A stretch of 64,000 nucleotides of DNA from JAEUIZ01 sp046155605. Its GTDB lineage: Bacteria; Planctomycetota; Phycisphaerae; Phycisphaerales; UBA1924. Under the pieces are notes generated by a model. It was given only the letters and a program-made list of their open reading frames with translations. It was not told the DNA's origin and ran no database searches. This document shows, one piece after another, positions 39,612 to 48,124 of the stretch. The DNA lies in the NCBI GenBank assembly GCA_046155605.1, contig JBJXFQ010000077.1:1-64000 (forward strand). The letters run 5' to 3'. Both the position numbers and the translations under genes were made by a program. The first letter of the stretch is position 1; each line of letters starts with the position of its first letter.

Positions 39612-40196
39612 GTGCTTAGCCAGACCACCACTCACGCCACCCTCCTTGCTCGCCTATCAGGCGGCAGCGATGGCATCGCCTGGCGCGAGTTCTGCGACCG
39701 ATATGAAGAACTCATCCGCGGCTTCGGACGCCGTCAGGGCCTCTCGCCAAACGACTGTGACGACATCCTTCAGGACGTCCTGCTCGCCCTCACCAAATCA
39801 ATGCCCAACTTCACCTATGACCCCACCCGCGGCAAGTTCCGCTCCTACCTCAAAACCGTGACACTTCATGCAATTCAGCGCCGTTGGCGTCAGAAATCAC
39901 CAGAAGCGCGGCTACCCGATGGCAGCGAGCCCGGCCTGCCCGGGACCGACCAATCCGAACAACTCTGGGACGCCGAGTGGCGTCAATACCACCTCCGCCT
40001 TGCCATGAAGACCATCCGCGCCGAGTTCAACCCCACCGATGTCGCCGCCTTCGAGTTGTATGTCGGTGCCAACCGCGACGCCCGCGAGGCCGCCAACGAA
40101 CTCGGCGTCTCCATCGACTCGATCTATCAAGCCAAGTCGCGCATCCTCAAACGCCTCGGCCGCCTCATCGCGCTCCAAACCGAAGAAGAAGGTTGA
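39612..40196 (+). CDS. ECF-type RNA polymerase sigma factor
   Basis: A 194-residue sigma factor. Region 2: AWREFCDRYEELIRGFGRRQGLSPNDCDDILQDVLLALTKS, then the FRSYLKTVTLHAIQRRWRQK helix. Region 4: PTDVAAFELYVGANRDAREAANELGVS followed by SIDSIYQAKSRILKRLGRL. This is the planctomycete ECF class usually found next to protein kinases. GTG 39612 is the first start giving a normal-length protein; GTG 39594 is possible, and no good ribosome binding site is seen for either. The kinase gene follows after 99 bp. It belongs to a different subgroup from the sigma factor at 7.65 kb. Confidence 0.87.
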   Translation: MLSQTTTHATLLARLSGGSDGIAWREFCDRYEELIRGFGRRQGLSPNDCDDILQDVLLALTKSMPNFTYDPTRGKFRSYLKTVTLHAIQRRWRQKSPEARLPDGSEPGLPGTDQSEQLWDAEWRQYHLRLAMKTIRAEFNPTDVAAFELYVGANRDAREAANELGVSIDSIYQAKSRILKRLGRLIALQTEEEG

Positions 40197-40239
40197 CACA
40201 AGGCCAACTCCCAAAGCAGAACCTCTGACTTCTTTGATG

Positions 40240-40260
40240 GCACAGGCGTCGCGCCCGTGC
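40240..40260. repeat. Short palindromic element
   Basis: Arms gcacaggcg and cgcccgtgc around TCG, one mismatch. It lies between the sigma and kinase genes and resembles the elements at 45062 and 58531 in its 'gcac..gcg' arms. Confidence 0.45.
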
Positions 40261-40295
40261 GCACCGCCCCTGTTCACCGAACCCGCGGCACACAC

Positions 40296-42830
40296 ATGAC
40301 CGACACCTCCAACTGGTACGACGATCCCATCGCCCTCGAAGCCGAGGTCCGCCGCACCGTTTCCGCGCACGCCGCCGTCCCCGCCATCCCCGGCTATTCC
40401 GACCTTGCCGAGATCGCCCGGGGCGGCCAGGGCATCGTCTTCTCCGCAACCCAGCGCTCCACCCGCCGCAAGGTCGCCATAAAGGTACTCCTCAACGGCG
40501 ATCTCGCTTCCGGTCCCGCCCGCCGCCGCTTCGAGCGCGAGATCGACCTCGTCGCTCGTCTGCGACACCCCAACATCGTCTCCGTCTACGACTCCGGCAC
40601 CACCCACGACGGCCGCTCCTTTCTCGTCATGGAATACGTTGACGGCAGCGCGCTGGGCGACCACGGCTTCTCCGGCGCGACCTCGCGCCCCCACGTCCGC
40701 GAGATCGTCGCGGCCTTTGCCAAGGTCTGCGACGCCGTCGGCTTCGCGCACCAGCGCGGCGTCATCCACCGCGACCTCAAGCCGCGCAACATCCGCATCG
40801 ACGCCTCGGGCGAGCCCCGCGTCCTCGACTTCGGCCTCGCCAAGGCCGTCGGCGAACGCGACCACCGCGCCACGCTCAGTGTCACCGGCCAGTTCATGGG
40901 CTCGCTTCCGTGGGCCAGCCCCGAACAGGCCGCGGGTGATCCCAACGCCGTTGACGTGCGCTCCGATGTCTACTCCCTGGGCGTCATCCTCTATCAATGG
41001 CTCACCGGCGCGATGCCCTATGACGTGGGCACCACGCTCGCCGACGCGCTCCGCGCCATCACCTCCGCCGCGCCACTCAGCCCCGCGCGCCTCAAGGATG
41101 CCATCGACGACGACCTCGCGACGATCGTGCTGATGTGCCTCGCCAAGGAGCCGGAGCGTCGCTACCAATCCGCCGCCGAGCTTGCCCTCGATTGCCGCCG
41201 CTACCTTGCCGGCGAGCCCATCGCCGCGCGCCGCGACAGCGCCTGGTACTCCCTGAAAAAGACGGCCCACCGCCACCGCCTTGTCACCATCGCCTCCGTC
41301 GCCGTCGTCCTCGCCGCCCTCGCCGCCCTCGTGGTCTCTCAGCAGGCCCTCGCCCGCGCGACGCTCGCCAGCGCCCGCGCGACCGATCAGGCCGCCCTCG
41401 CCGAAGCCGCGTCGCATCGCGCCACCGACCAGGCCGCCCTCTCCGCGTCCATCTCCGAGTTCCTCACCGAGATGCTCGGCGCCGCCGACCCCGACAAAGA
41501 CGGCCGCGACGTCCGCGTCCTCACCCTGCTCGACCGTGCCGCCTCGCGCATCCCCGAGCGCTTCGCCGATCGGCCCGAGCTCGCCGGCTCGCTGCATGCC
41601 ACCCTCGGCTCGCTCTACGAGAAACTCTCCCAGTTCGAGCCGTGCCGCCAACAGCTCCAGCTCGCCGCCGACGCCTACGCCAAGGCCCTCGGCCCGGACT
41701 CGCGCCAGGCGCTCCACTTCGCCGCGCTCGCCGCCGTCTCTCTCCACAAGCTCGGCAAGCCCCAGGAAGCCGTCGATCTCACGCGCCCCATCCTCGCACG
41801 CCAGATCGCCGTCCTCGGCAAGGACGACATCGACACCGTCTCCACTGCCGGCGATCTCGCCCAGCCCCTCATCTCGCTCCAAAAACCCGCCGAGGCCGAA
41901 AAGCTCCTCCGCGATTGCATCCGCGCCGCCGAATCATGGACCCCGCCGCGCGAGGACATGCTCGCCGAGTTTCACGGCCGCCTCGGCGCGGCACTCTACG
42001 ACCTCGACAAGCTCGACGAATCCGACCAGCACACCCGCCGCGCCCTCGAGATCAGCGAACGCGTCCGCGGCCCACAGCACAGCCTCACCCTCATCCACCG
42101 CAACAACCTCGCCTGGATCCTCCTCCAGCGCGGCAAGCTCGTCGAGGCCGAAGCCATCTTCCGCCAGCTCGTCACCGATTCCGAATCGCTCTACGGCCCC
42201 GAGAACGAGTCCACCCTCATCACCATCAACAACCTCGCCAAGGTCATCCAGGACCAGGGCCGGCTCGCCGAGGCCGAGCCCATGATGAAACGCATCCTCG
42301 ACATCCGCCTTCGCACACTCGGGCAAGAGAATCGCTCGACGCTCATCTCGTTGCATAACTACGCCTCCCTTCTGTCTCTGATGAAGCGCTTCGACGACGC
42401 GATCCCCCTCCAGCGAGAACTCCTCGCCATCCGCCTCCGTCTCCTCGGCCCCGACAAGACCGACACGCTCGTCACGATGAACGCACTAGGCTGCTCTCTC
42501 CGCGACGCCGGCCACACCGAAGAAGCCGAGGCCACCCTTCGCGACGCCGCCACACGCGCTGCCGCTTCGCTCGGGCCTGAACACCACATCGCCCACCTCT
42601 TCAATCTCAATCTGGGCCGCGCCCTGATCCTGCTCGGCAAGACCGAAGAGTCCGCTGCACTCATCGAGCCCGCTGCCGACAAGATCGTCGCCAAGTACGG
42701 CCCCAAGCACAACTACACCAAGGCCGCGTGGACCGCGCTCCTCAGGCTCTACGAAGCCACGGGGCAAGCCGCCCGCGCCAGTGAGTTTCAAGCCAAACTC
42801 GATGAGAACTTCCCACCCGCCAAGAGTTGA
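40296..42830 (+). CDS. Ser/Thr protein kinase with C-terminal TPR repeats
   Basis: An 844-residue membrane kinase. Kinase domain residues ~33-300: Gly loop IARGGQGIVFSA, VAIKVL lysine, HRDLKPRNIRID (~157) and DFGLAKA (~177). A membrane helix follows (LVTIASVAVVLAALAALVVS, ~328-348). After ~420 come tetratricopeptide repeats with the pattern LAWILLQRGKLVEAEAIFRQL, the usual 42-residue spacing seen in kinesin-light-chain-like repeats. The TPR part probably lies outside the cytoplasm and binds a peptide or protein signal (inference). ATG 40296 is chosen; no strong ribosome binding site. It is the partner of the sigma factor 99 bp upstream. Confidence 0.9.
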   Translation: MTDTSNWYDDPIALEAEVRRTVSAHAAVPAIPGYSDLAEIARGGQGIVFSATQRSTRRKVAIKVLLNGDLASGPARRRFEREIDLVARLRHPNIVSVYDSGTTHDGRSFLVMEYVDGSALGDHGFSGATSRPHVREIVAAFAKVCDAVGFAHQRGVIHRDLKPRNIRIDASGEPRVLDFGLAKAVGERDHRATLSVTGQFMGSLPWASPEQAAGDPNAVDVRSDVYSLGVILYQWLTGAMPYDVGTTLADALRAITSAAPLSPARLKDAIDDDLATIVLMCLAKEPERRYQSAAELALDCRRYLAGEPIAARRDSAWYSLKKTAHRHRLVTIASVAVVLAALAALVVSQQALARATLASARATDQAALAEAASHRATDQAALSASISEFLTEMLGAADPDKDGRDVRVLTLLDRAASRIPERFADRPELAGSLHATLGSLYEKLSQFEPCRQQLQLAADAYAKALGPDSRQALHFAALAAVSLHKLGKPQEAVDLTRPILARQIAVLGKDDIDTVSTAGDLAQPLISLQKPAEAEKLLRDCIRAAESWTPPREDMLAEFHGRLGAALYDLDKLDESDQHTRRALEISERVRGPQHSLTLIHRNNLAWILLQRGKLVEAEAIFRQLVTDSESLYGPENESTLITINNLAKVIQDQGRLAEAEPMMKRILDIRLRTLGQENRSTLISLHNYASLLSLMKRFDDAIPLQRELLAIRLRLLGPDKTDTLVTMNALGCSLRDAGHTEEAEATLRDAATRAAASLGPEHHIAHLFNLNLGRALILLGKTEESAALIEPAADKIVAKYGPKHNYTKAAWTALLRLYEATGQAARASEFQAKLDENFPPAKS

Positions 42831-42957
42831 TCGTCGTACCACGTCGATGCAGGCTTGCTCGAACTCCTGCTTGTCGGGCGGCCCATTCGTCGTCCCGCCC
42901 ACCACCACCCCCGCCGCAGCGGCTGACCTGCGCCGCACGACATCCGATCACCCGGCT

Positions 42958-42993
42958 CAAAAACAAAAAACGGACCTCGCCGTCGAGGTCCGT
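42958..42993 (-). terminator. Rho-independent terminator of the sigma factor gene
   Basis: Perfect 10-bp stem acggacctcg / cgaggtccgt (42970-42979, 42984-42993); on the minus strand it runs into TTTTTTGTTTTTG. It lies 25 nt after the stop of the 43018-43986 gene. Arms are identical to the first ten bases of the hppA terminator. Confidence 0.88.
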
Positions 42994-43017
42994 GCTTCGG
43001 TCATTCATTCCTTCGCC

Positions 43018-43986
43018 CTACGCCCGCGCGGTCCGATCTCGCGTCGCGCGACGCATCGCCGCCGACCGTGCCCGATCCGGCGACATCGGCTCACCGGCCC
43101 GAGTCAGATTCTCCCGGAAAAACCGGCTCGGACGCTCGTCCTGGATCTGCGAGTTCAGTTTCGTCAACGCCTCGTCGACCAGTTGCCGAACCCGCTCACG
43201 GCTGATCCCCACGGCGTCCGCCACTTCCTTCAGCGTCATCGGCTCCTGCCCGTCCATCCCGAACCGCAGCCGCAGCACCTGCGCCTCGCGCTCGTCGATC
43301 GAGCCCAGAAGCCGGTTCAGCGTCGCCAGTTCCTCGTCCTTGAACATCCCATCCGACGGCGGACCAACCCGCGAATCCGCGATCAGGTCGCCCATCGCCA
43401 CCAGATCGCCGTCCGCATCCGTCGCCACCGTCGTCGGCGATTGGAACGCGCGCACCGCACGCCGGATGATTCGCACCTTCCGCACCGGCAACTGCATGAA
43501 ATCCGCCAGTTGCTGCAGGCTCGGAGGCACCCCCAACTGCGCCTCCAACTTCCGCGACGCGTCCTTCCACTTCGCAATCAACTCTACCATGTACGCCGGC
43601 ACATGCACCGGCTGGTTCGCGTTGATCAGCGCACGCTTGATCGCCTGCTTGATCCACCACGAGGCATAGGTGCTAAATCTGGCGCCCTGCGCCGGGTCAT
43701 ACCCCTCCACCGCGCGCAACAGCCCGATGTTCCCTTCCTCGATGAGGTCGGTCAGCGGCAGCCCGCGATTGGTGTAGTTCTTCGCGATCGCCACGACCAG
43801 CCGAAGATTGGCGCGAATCATCCGCTCCCGCGCCAGCGGACAGTTGTCATTGACGATCGCCCAGCCCAACTCCCGTTCATCCTCTGCCGAGAGCAACGCC
43901 GTCTCGTTGATGGCACGAAGATACAACTGGATGTCGGTCTGGACCTCGCGCCCCGCTGGCGCACTCCGCGCGTACTTTGCACTCAT
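43018..43986 (-). CDS. Sigma-70 family sigma factor, RpoD/RpoS-like
   Basis: A 322-residue group-2-like sigma factor with regions 1.2 through 4. Region 1.2: DIQLYLRAINETALLSAEDERELG. Region 2: IRANLRLVVAIAKNYTNRGLPLTDLIEEGNIGLLRAVEGYDPAQGARFSTYASWWIKQAIKRAL. Region 3: QPVHVPAYMVELIAKW. Region 4: VLRLRFGMDGQEPMTLKEVADAVGISRERVRQLVDEAL. It lacks the long region 1.1 of the housekeeping sigma, so it is probably an alternative, stress-type factor. The C-terminal Arg-rich extension (RARSAAMRRATRDRT) is unusual. ATG 43986 matches the family start. Confidence 0.93.
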   Translation of the reverse strand: MSAKYARSAPAGREVQTDIQLYLRAINETALLSAEDERELGWAIVNDNCPLARERMIRANLRLVVAIAKNYTNRGLPLTDLIEEGNIGLLRAVEGYDPAQGARFSTYASWWIKQAIKRALINANQPVHVPAYMVELIAKWKDASRKLEAQLGVPPSLQQLADFMQLPVRKVRIIRRAVRAFQSPTTVATDADGDLVAMGDLIADSRVGPPSDGMFKDEELATLNRLLGSIDEREAQVLRLRFGMDGQEPMTLKEVADAVGISRERVRQLVDEALTKLNSQIQDERPSRFFRENLTRAGEPMSPDRARSAAMRRATRDRTARA

Positions 43987-44290
43987 GTTCTATCCACCCT
44001 CCCTCACGGCTTCCGCCGTCAGGTCTCCACCCTGGCCGTTACCCGATCGGCCAAAGTAACCTTCGCACTACCCGATGCGAGGGTTTCATCGACACCAACC
44101 CACTTTTCCTTGACGCCCGTCGAGCTTCCGCGCCATCCTGGCACGGCTCACCAGCCGACTCCGCCGACTGGTTCGCTTGTTCCGTCCGCTATCCGCTGTC
44201 TATCCCAACGGATTGACGCTTCACAAGACCAACGCTGCAGCTCAGAGTATACTCTACCTCGACCGCAAATGAAAGAGGATTTCGACACGA
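43987..44290. other. Promoter region between divergent genes
   Basis: This 304-bp gap separates the sigma factor gene and the UVR-motif gene. A TATACT hexamer at 44248-44253 is a possible -10 box for the latter, and AGAGGA at 44274-44279 a possible ribosome binding site 11 nt before its ATG. I see no gene or clear repeat in the rest. Confidence 0.5.
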
Positions 44291-45043
44291 ATGTCCCACG
44301 ATATGTCCAGGCTCTTTAAAGACTGGCCCTATGAGCCCGGTAAACTCACCGTACGCCTTATTGACGGCGACGACGGCGAACCCCGCCTCCAGGTACGCCT
44401 CGACCTCGGCGTTCTGCAAATGTTCGTAGATGGACGCCCGGATGGGGTCCGCCCCTTCGATCATCCCAGCCTGCTCGAGTACTTTGAGGCCAAACTCGAC
44501 CAACTCGCCGACCCGGAAGAGCCCGCCGGCAAGTTCTCCCTCTCTCCCGACGATTGCGATGCCCTCCGCTCCGAGGCCGTCCAGTACTACCACCGCTACA
44601 TGGCCCTCATGGCGCTCGAAGACTACGAAGGCGTCGTCCGCGACACGACCCGCAACCTCCGCGTCCTCGACCTTTGTGCGACGCACGCCGAGACCGAGGC
44701 CGACCGCGAAGCCCTCGAGCAGTTCCGACCGTATATCACCATGATGCGCGCCCGCGCCCTCGCGAGCCAGGCACTCCAGGACAACGAGCCCAAGGCCGCC
44801 ATCCTCGCCATCGACGAGGGCCTCGACGCCCTCCGCCAATGCTTCACCGACGCCGGACAGCCCGACCTCTTCGAGCAATCCGGCGAGGTTCAGATGCTCC
44901 GCGGCATGCGCGAGTCGCTCATCCCCAAACTCCCCGTCAGCCAGAAAACCGAACTCAAGGCCCGACTCGAACGCGCCATCGAGCAGGAAAACTACGAACT
45001 CGCCGCGATCCTCCGCAACGAACTACGCCTCCTTAACGACTGA
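44291..45043 (+). CDS. UvrB/UvrC-motif protein
   Basis: A 250-residue cytoplasmic protein ending in a UVR motif (LKARLERAIEQENYELAAILRNEL), the UvrB/UvrC interaction helix pair. The preceding ~210 residues hold a C-terminal-domain-like 'PYEPGKLTVRLIDGDDGEPRLQVRLDLG' strand region and a helical region with THAETEADREALEQF. It is likely a regulatory or adaptor protein rather than a nuclease, because no UvrB helicase or UvrC catalytic part is present. Spacing to a TATACT box is 37 nt with AGAGGA between. It is divergent from the sigma factor gene. Confidence 0.8.
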   Translation: MSHDMSRLFKDWPYEPGKLTVRLIDGDDGEPRLQVRLDLGVLQMFVDGRPDGVRPFDHPSLLEYFEAKLDQLADPEEPAGKFSLSPDDCDALRSEAVQYYHRYMALMALEDYEGVVRDTTRNLRVLDLCATHAETEADREALEQFRPYITMMRARALASQALQDNEPKAAILAIDEGLDALRQCFTDAGQPDLFEQSGEVQMLRGMRESLIPKLPVSQKTELKARLERAIEQENYELAAILRNELRLLND

Positions 45044-45061
45044 CGCTGTGCTTCCTCCTCG

Positions 45062-45096
45062 TGCCACGGGCTTCGACGCTTCGTCGATGCCCGTGC
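45062..45096 (+). repeat. 35-bp palindromic repeat, copy 1
   Basis: A hairpin with nested arms cacgggc..gcccgtg and cgacg..cgtcg (45065-45095). It matches the second copy at 45126-45160 at 34 of 35 positions. Start-to-start distance is 64 bp. Non-coding. Confidence 0.75.
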
Positions 45097-45125
45097 GTGG
45101 CGTCCCAGTCGATTCTTCCTCTTCT

Positions 45126-45160
45126 TGCCACGGGCTTCGACGCTTCGTCGATGCCCATGC
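45126..45160 (+). repeat. 35-bp palindromic repeat, copy 2
   Basis: Differs from copy 1 by one base in the right arm. Both copies follow a short pyrimidine run (ttcctc). The gap 45044-45248 that holds them has no gene. Confidence 0.75.
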
Positions 45161-45248
45161 ACAAAGCCATCAACTCGATTGCTCCCGGATCGATTCCGCT
45201 CTATATGGTCTTCTCCGCGCCCCTCCGCTTCCTCCGTGTTCTCTTCCC

Positions 45249-46448
45249 CTACCCCCTCAACCGCTCCAACCGCTGCGCCGCGGCGTGAAGCGTCTCCATC
45301 TTCTTGCAGAACGCAAACCGCGCCAGACTCCTCCCCCGCCCCGCATCCTCATAAAACACGCTCGGCGAGATCGCCGCCACCCCCACCTCCGTTGTCAGCC
45401 AGCGACAAAACTCCACATCGCTCCGCCCGCCCGACACCGGCGTGTGGTCCACCATGATGAAGTACGTCCCGTCCGGCATGTACACGCGGAACCCCACCCG
45501 TGCCAAGACGCCCGCCAGATAGTCCCGCGCCTCCTGCAACTGCTTCCGCAACCCGCGCACGTACTCCTCGCCCTGCGTGATCGCCTCCGCCGCCCCCAAC
45601 TGAATCGGGATCGCCGAGCAAAACGTCAAAAACTGGTGCGCCGCCCGCACCGCCGCCGACAACTCCCGCGACGCGATCGCCCAGCCCGTCTTCCACCCCG
45701 TCAGGCTGTACGTCTTTCCCAGGCTCGACAGCGTGATCGTCCGCTCCGACATCCCCGGCAGCGTCGCCAGATGCACATGCGGCAGCGCGTCACTGAACGT
45801 CAGTCGCTCATAGACCTCGTCGGTGATCGCCACCACGCCGTACTTCACGCACAGTTCCGCGATCAGCCCCAACTCCTCCCGCGTGAACACCTTTCCCGTC
45901 GGGTTGTTCGGCGTGTTCACGACGATCGCCCGCGTCCGCGATGTGAACGCCCGCCGCAACTGCTCCGCGTCAAACTCGAACGGCGCGCGCACGATCCCGT
46001 CCGCCCCTGCCCCCGCCGTCGGAGGCCGCAACCACACCGTCCGCGCCACGCCCCCCGCCATCGCAATCCCCGCCCGATAGCAGTCGTAATACGGCTCAAA
46101 CAGGATCACCTCATCGCCCGGATTGATGAGTCCGAGAAACGTCGCCGCCAGGGCCTCGGTACACCCCGCCGTCACCGTCACCTGCGTCTCCCCGTCCACC
46201 TCCAACCCCGACGAGCGCTTCCACGATTCCACGATCGCGCGGTTCAACTCTGGCAGCCCCTGCATCCTGCCGTATTGGTTGCGCCCCTCCGCCAGCGCGC
46301 GCACCACCGCGGCCTTGGCAAACTCCGGCCCGTCAAAGTCCGGAAACCCCTGCGACAGATTCACCGCGCCGTGCTTCGTCGCCAGCGCCGTCATCTCCGC
46401 GAACACCGTGGTGCCGAATGGAGCGAATCGTTGCGAGACCATGCTCAT
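45249..46448 (-). CDS. PLP-dependent aminotransferase (class I/II)
   Basis: A 399-residue fold-type I aminotransferase close to kynurenine/methionine aminotransferases. Key residues: GFPDFDGPEF (substrate loop), QYGRMQGLPEL, VNTPNNPTGKV (PLP-binding Asn), DEVYERLTF, and SLGKTYSLTGWKTGWA with the catalytic Lys. The C-terminal Arg is in ARFAFCKK. It may transaminate methionine, glutamine or aromatic amino acids; the exact substrate cannot be read. ATG 46448 is chosen over the longer frame; TATTGT lies 6 nt upstream and no ribosome binding site is seen. Confidence 0.92.
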   Translation of the reverse strand: MSMVSQRFAPFGTTVFAEMTALATKHGAVNLSQGFPDFDGPEFAKAAVVRALAEGRNQYGRMQGLPELNRAIVESWKRSSGLEVDGETQVTVTAGCTEALAATFLGLINPGDEVILFEPYYDCYRAGIAMAGGVARTVWLRPPTAGAGADGIVRAPFEFDAEQLRRAFTSRTRAIVVNTPNNPTGKVFTREELGLIAELCVKYGVVAITDEVYERLTFSDALPHVHLATLPGMSERTITLSSLGKTYSLTGWKTGWAIASRELSAAVRAAHQFLTFCSAIPIQLGAAEAITQGEEYVRGLRKQLQEARDYLAGVLARVGFRVYMPDGTYFIMVDHTPVSGGRSDVEFCRWLTTEVGVAAISPSVFYEDAGRGRSLARFAFCKKMETLHAAAQRLERLRG

Positions 46449-46454
46449 GCGGAC

Positions 46455-46460
46455 ACAATA
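46455..46460 (-). promoter_or_regulatory. Candidate -10 box, leaderless aminotransferase
   Basis: TATTGT on the minus strand, 6 nt before ATG 46448. No Shine-Dalgarno. Confidence 0.3.
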
Positions 46461-46522
46461 GTGATCGGCGGCTGCATCCGCGCGCGCGCCGCCCTCGAAC
46501 ACGCCCCTGAGAACTCCGAAGC

Positions 46523-48124
46523 ATGACCACCCTTGTCTGGTTCCGGGCCGATCTCCGCACGCGCGACCACGCCGCGCTCCACGCCGCCGCGCTCGACGGA
46601 CCTGTTCAGGCGCTCTTCGTCGCTTGCCCGGGCGAGTGGCGCGCGCACGACGACGCCCCCGCCAAGATCGACCTCATCATGCGCACGCTCGCGGTCCTCC
46701 GCGCCGACCTCGCCGCGCTCGGCATCCCGTTCACCATCCTCGCCGTTCCGACGGCCCAGGCCATGCCGGACGCCGTCGTGCGCACGGCCGGTGACATCCG
46801 CTGCGACACCATTCGATTCAACCGCCAGTACGAACTCGATGAGGCCCGGCGCGATGAGCGCACGATCCGTCTCGCCTCTGCCTCCGGCGTGCGCACCATC
46901 GCGCACGACGACCAGTCCATCCTTGCGCCCGGGTTCGTGCGCACACGCGAGGGCAAGCCGTTCACCGTCTTCACGCCCTTCAAGCGAGCGTGGATGGCGC
47001 TTCTCGACGAGCGCGGCGGCCTCGCCGACGGCACCGCGCCGCTCCAGGTGCCGATCGCGCGTAGTCCGCTCCCGCCCCCACTTGATACGGCACCCGATCC
47101 GATTGTCGCCGCGTTCCTCACTAAGGGGCTTCCCTCCCCCGATCGCGCCCGCTTCGCGGCGCTTTGGCCCGCCGGCGAGCATGAGGCCACGCGCCGCCTC
47201 CGCGCCTTTGTCTCCGGCCCGCTCGCTCGATACGCCACCGATCGCGACCGTCCCGACCTCGTCGGCACCAGCGCCCTCTCGCCCTATCTCGCCATCGGCG
47301 CGATCTCGCCGCGCCAGTGCCTCGCCGCCGCGCTCGACGCCAAGTCCCGTCTGCCCGCTTCCGCCGCCGCGAGCATTGACACGTGGATCTCGGAGTTGAT
47401 CTGGCGCGAGTTCTACATCCACGTCATGGCCGCGTTCGCTCGAGTCGTCATGGGCCGCGCCTTCAAGGCCGCGACCGATCGCCTGCCCTGGCGTCACGAC
47501 GAATCTGACTTCGCGCGCTGGGCCGAGGGTCGCACGGGCGTCCCCATCGTCGATGCCGGCATGCGCCAACTCCTCGCCACCGGATGGATGCACAACCGCC
47601 TCCGCATGATCACGGCCATGTACCTCTCGAAAAACCTGTTCATCGATTGGCGCCGCGGCGAGCGCCACTTCATGCGGCACCTCGTCGACGGCTTCTTCGC
47701 GAGCAACAACGGCGGGTGGCAGTGGTCGGCGTCGACGGGCACTGACGCCGCGCCCTATTTCCGCATGTTCAACCCCGTCTCACAGAGCCGCCGCGTCGAT
47801 CCCGCGGGCGACCACATCCGCCGCTGGGTTCCCGAACTCACGGGCGTCACCGGCGACGCCATTCACGATCCGCATGACGAGAAGTTCGGCCTGCCGCCGC
47901 TGGCTCGGGCCGGGCTCGACTACCCGCCGCCCATGGCGGACCAGGCCGCATCGCGCGAGCGCGTCATGGCCGCGTTTGCACGGGCCGCGGAATCAGAGGT
48001 GCGGCCGTCGCGGGATCGGGCCTCGCCTCACCCGGCCCCAGCGGCTCCTCGATCCTTGCCCCGGAAATCCCCAGCAACTCCGCCGCCTTCCACGCCGGCT
48101 CGGTCCAGGGGCCGAGTTCCATAA
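46523..48124 (+). CDS. phr: DNA photolyase (class I CPD type)
   Basis: A 533-residue light-driven repair flavoprotein. N-terminal antenna domain: TLVWFRADLRTRDHAALHAA. FAD/DNA domain: RDRPDLVGTSALSPYLAIGAIS, WISELIWREFYIHVMAAF, WMHNRLRMITAMYLSKNL, NNGGWQWSASTGTDAAPYFRMFNPVSQSRRVDP. The Trp electron-transfer residues expected in these blocks are visible. About 45 C-terminal residues (RPSRDRASPHPAPAAPRSLPRK...) are Pro/Arg-rich and unlike photolyases; they overlap the convergent esterase gene. The start ATG 46523 overlaps nothing; it is divergent from the aminotransferase. Confidence 0.92.
   Translation: MTTLVWFRADLRTRDHAALHAAALDGPVQALFVACPGEWRAHDDAPAKIDLIMRTLAVLRADLAALGIPFTILAVPTAQAMPDAVVRTAGDIRCDTIRFNRQYELDEARRDERTIRLASASGVRTIAHDDQSILAPGFVRTREGKPFTVFTPFKRAWMALLDERGGLADGTAPLQVPIARSPLPPPLDTAPDPIVAAFLTKGLPSPDRARFAALWPAGEHEATRRLRAFVSGPLARYATDRDRPDLVGTSALSPYLAIGAISPRQCLAAALDAKSRLPASAAASIDTWISELIWREFYIHVMAAFARVVMGRAFKAATDRLPWRHDESDFARWAEGRTGVPIVDAGMRQLLATGWMHNRLRMITAMYLSKNLFIDWRRGERHFMRHLVDGFFASNNGGWQWSASTGTDAAPYFRMFNPVSQSRRVDPAGDHIRRWVPELTGVTGDAIHDPHDEKFGLPPLARAGLDYPPPMADQAASRERVMAAFARAAESEVRPSRDRASPHPAPAAPRSLPRKSPATPPPSTPARSRGRVP

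Noticed and set aside
45062..45160. CRISPR-like pair of repeats
   Set aside because: Only two copies, strongly palindromic over their whole length, with a 29-bp spacer and no cas genes; better seen as REP-like elements.
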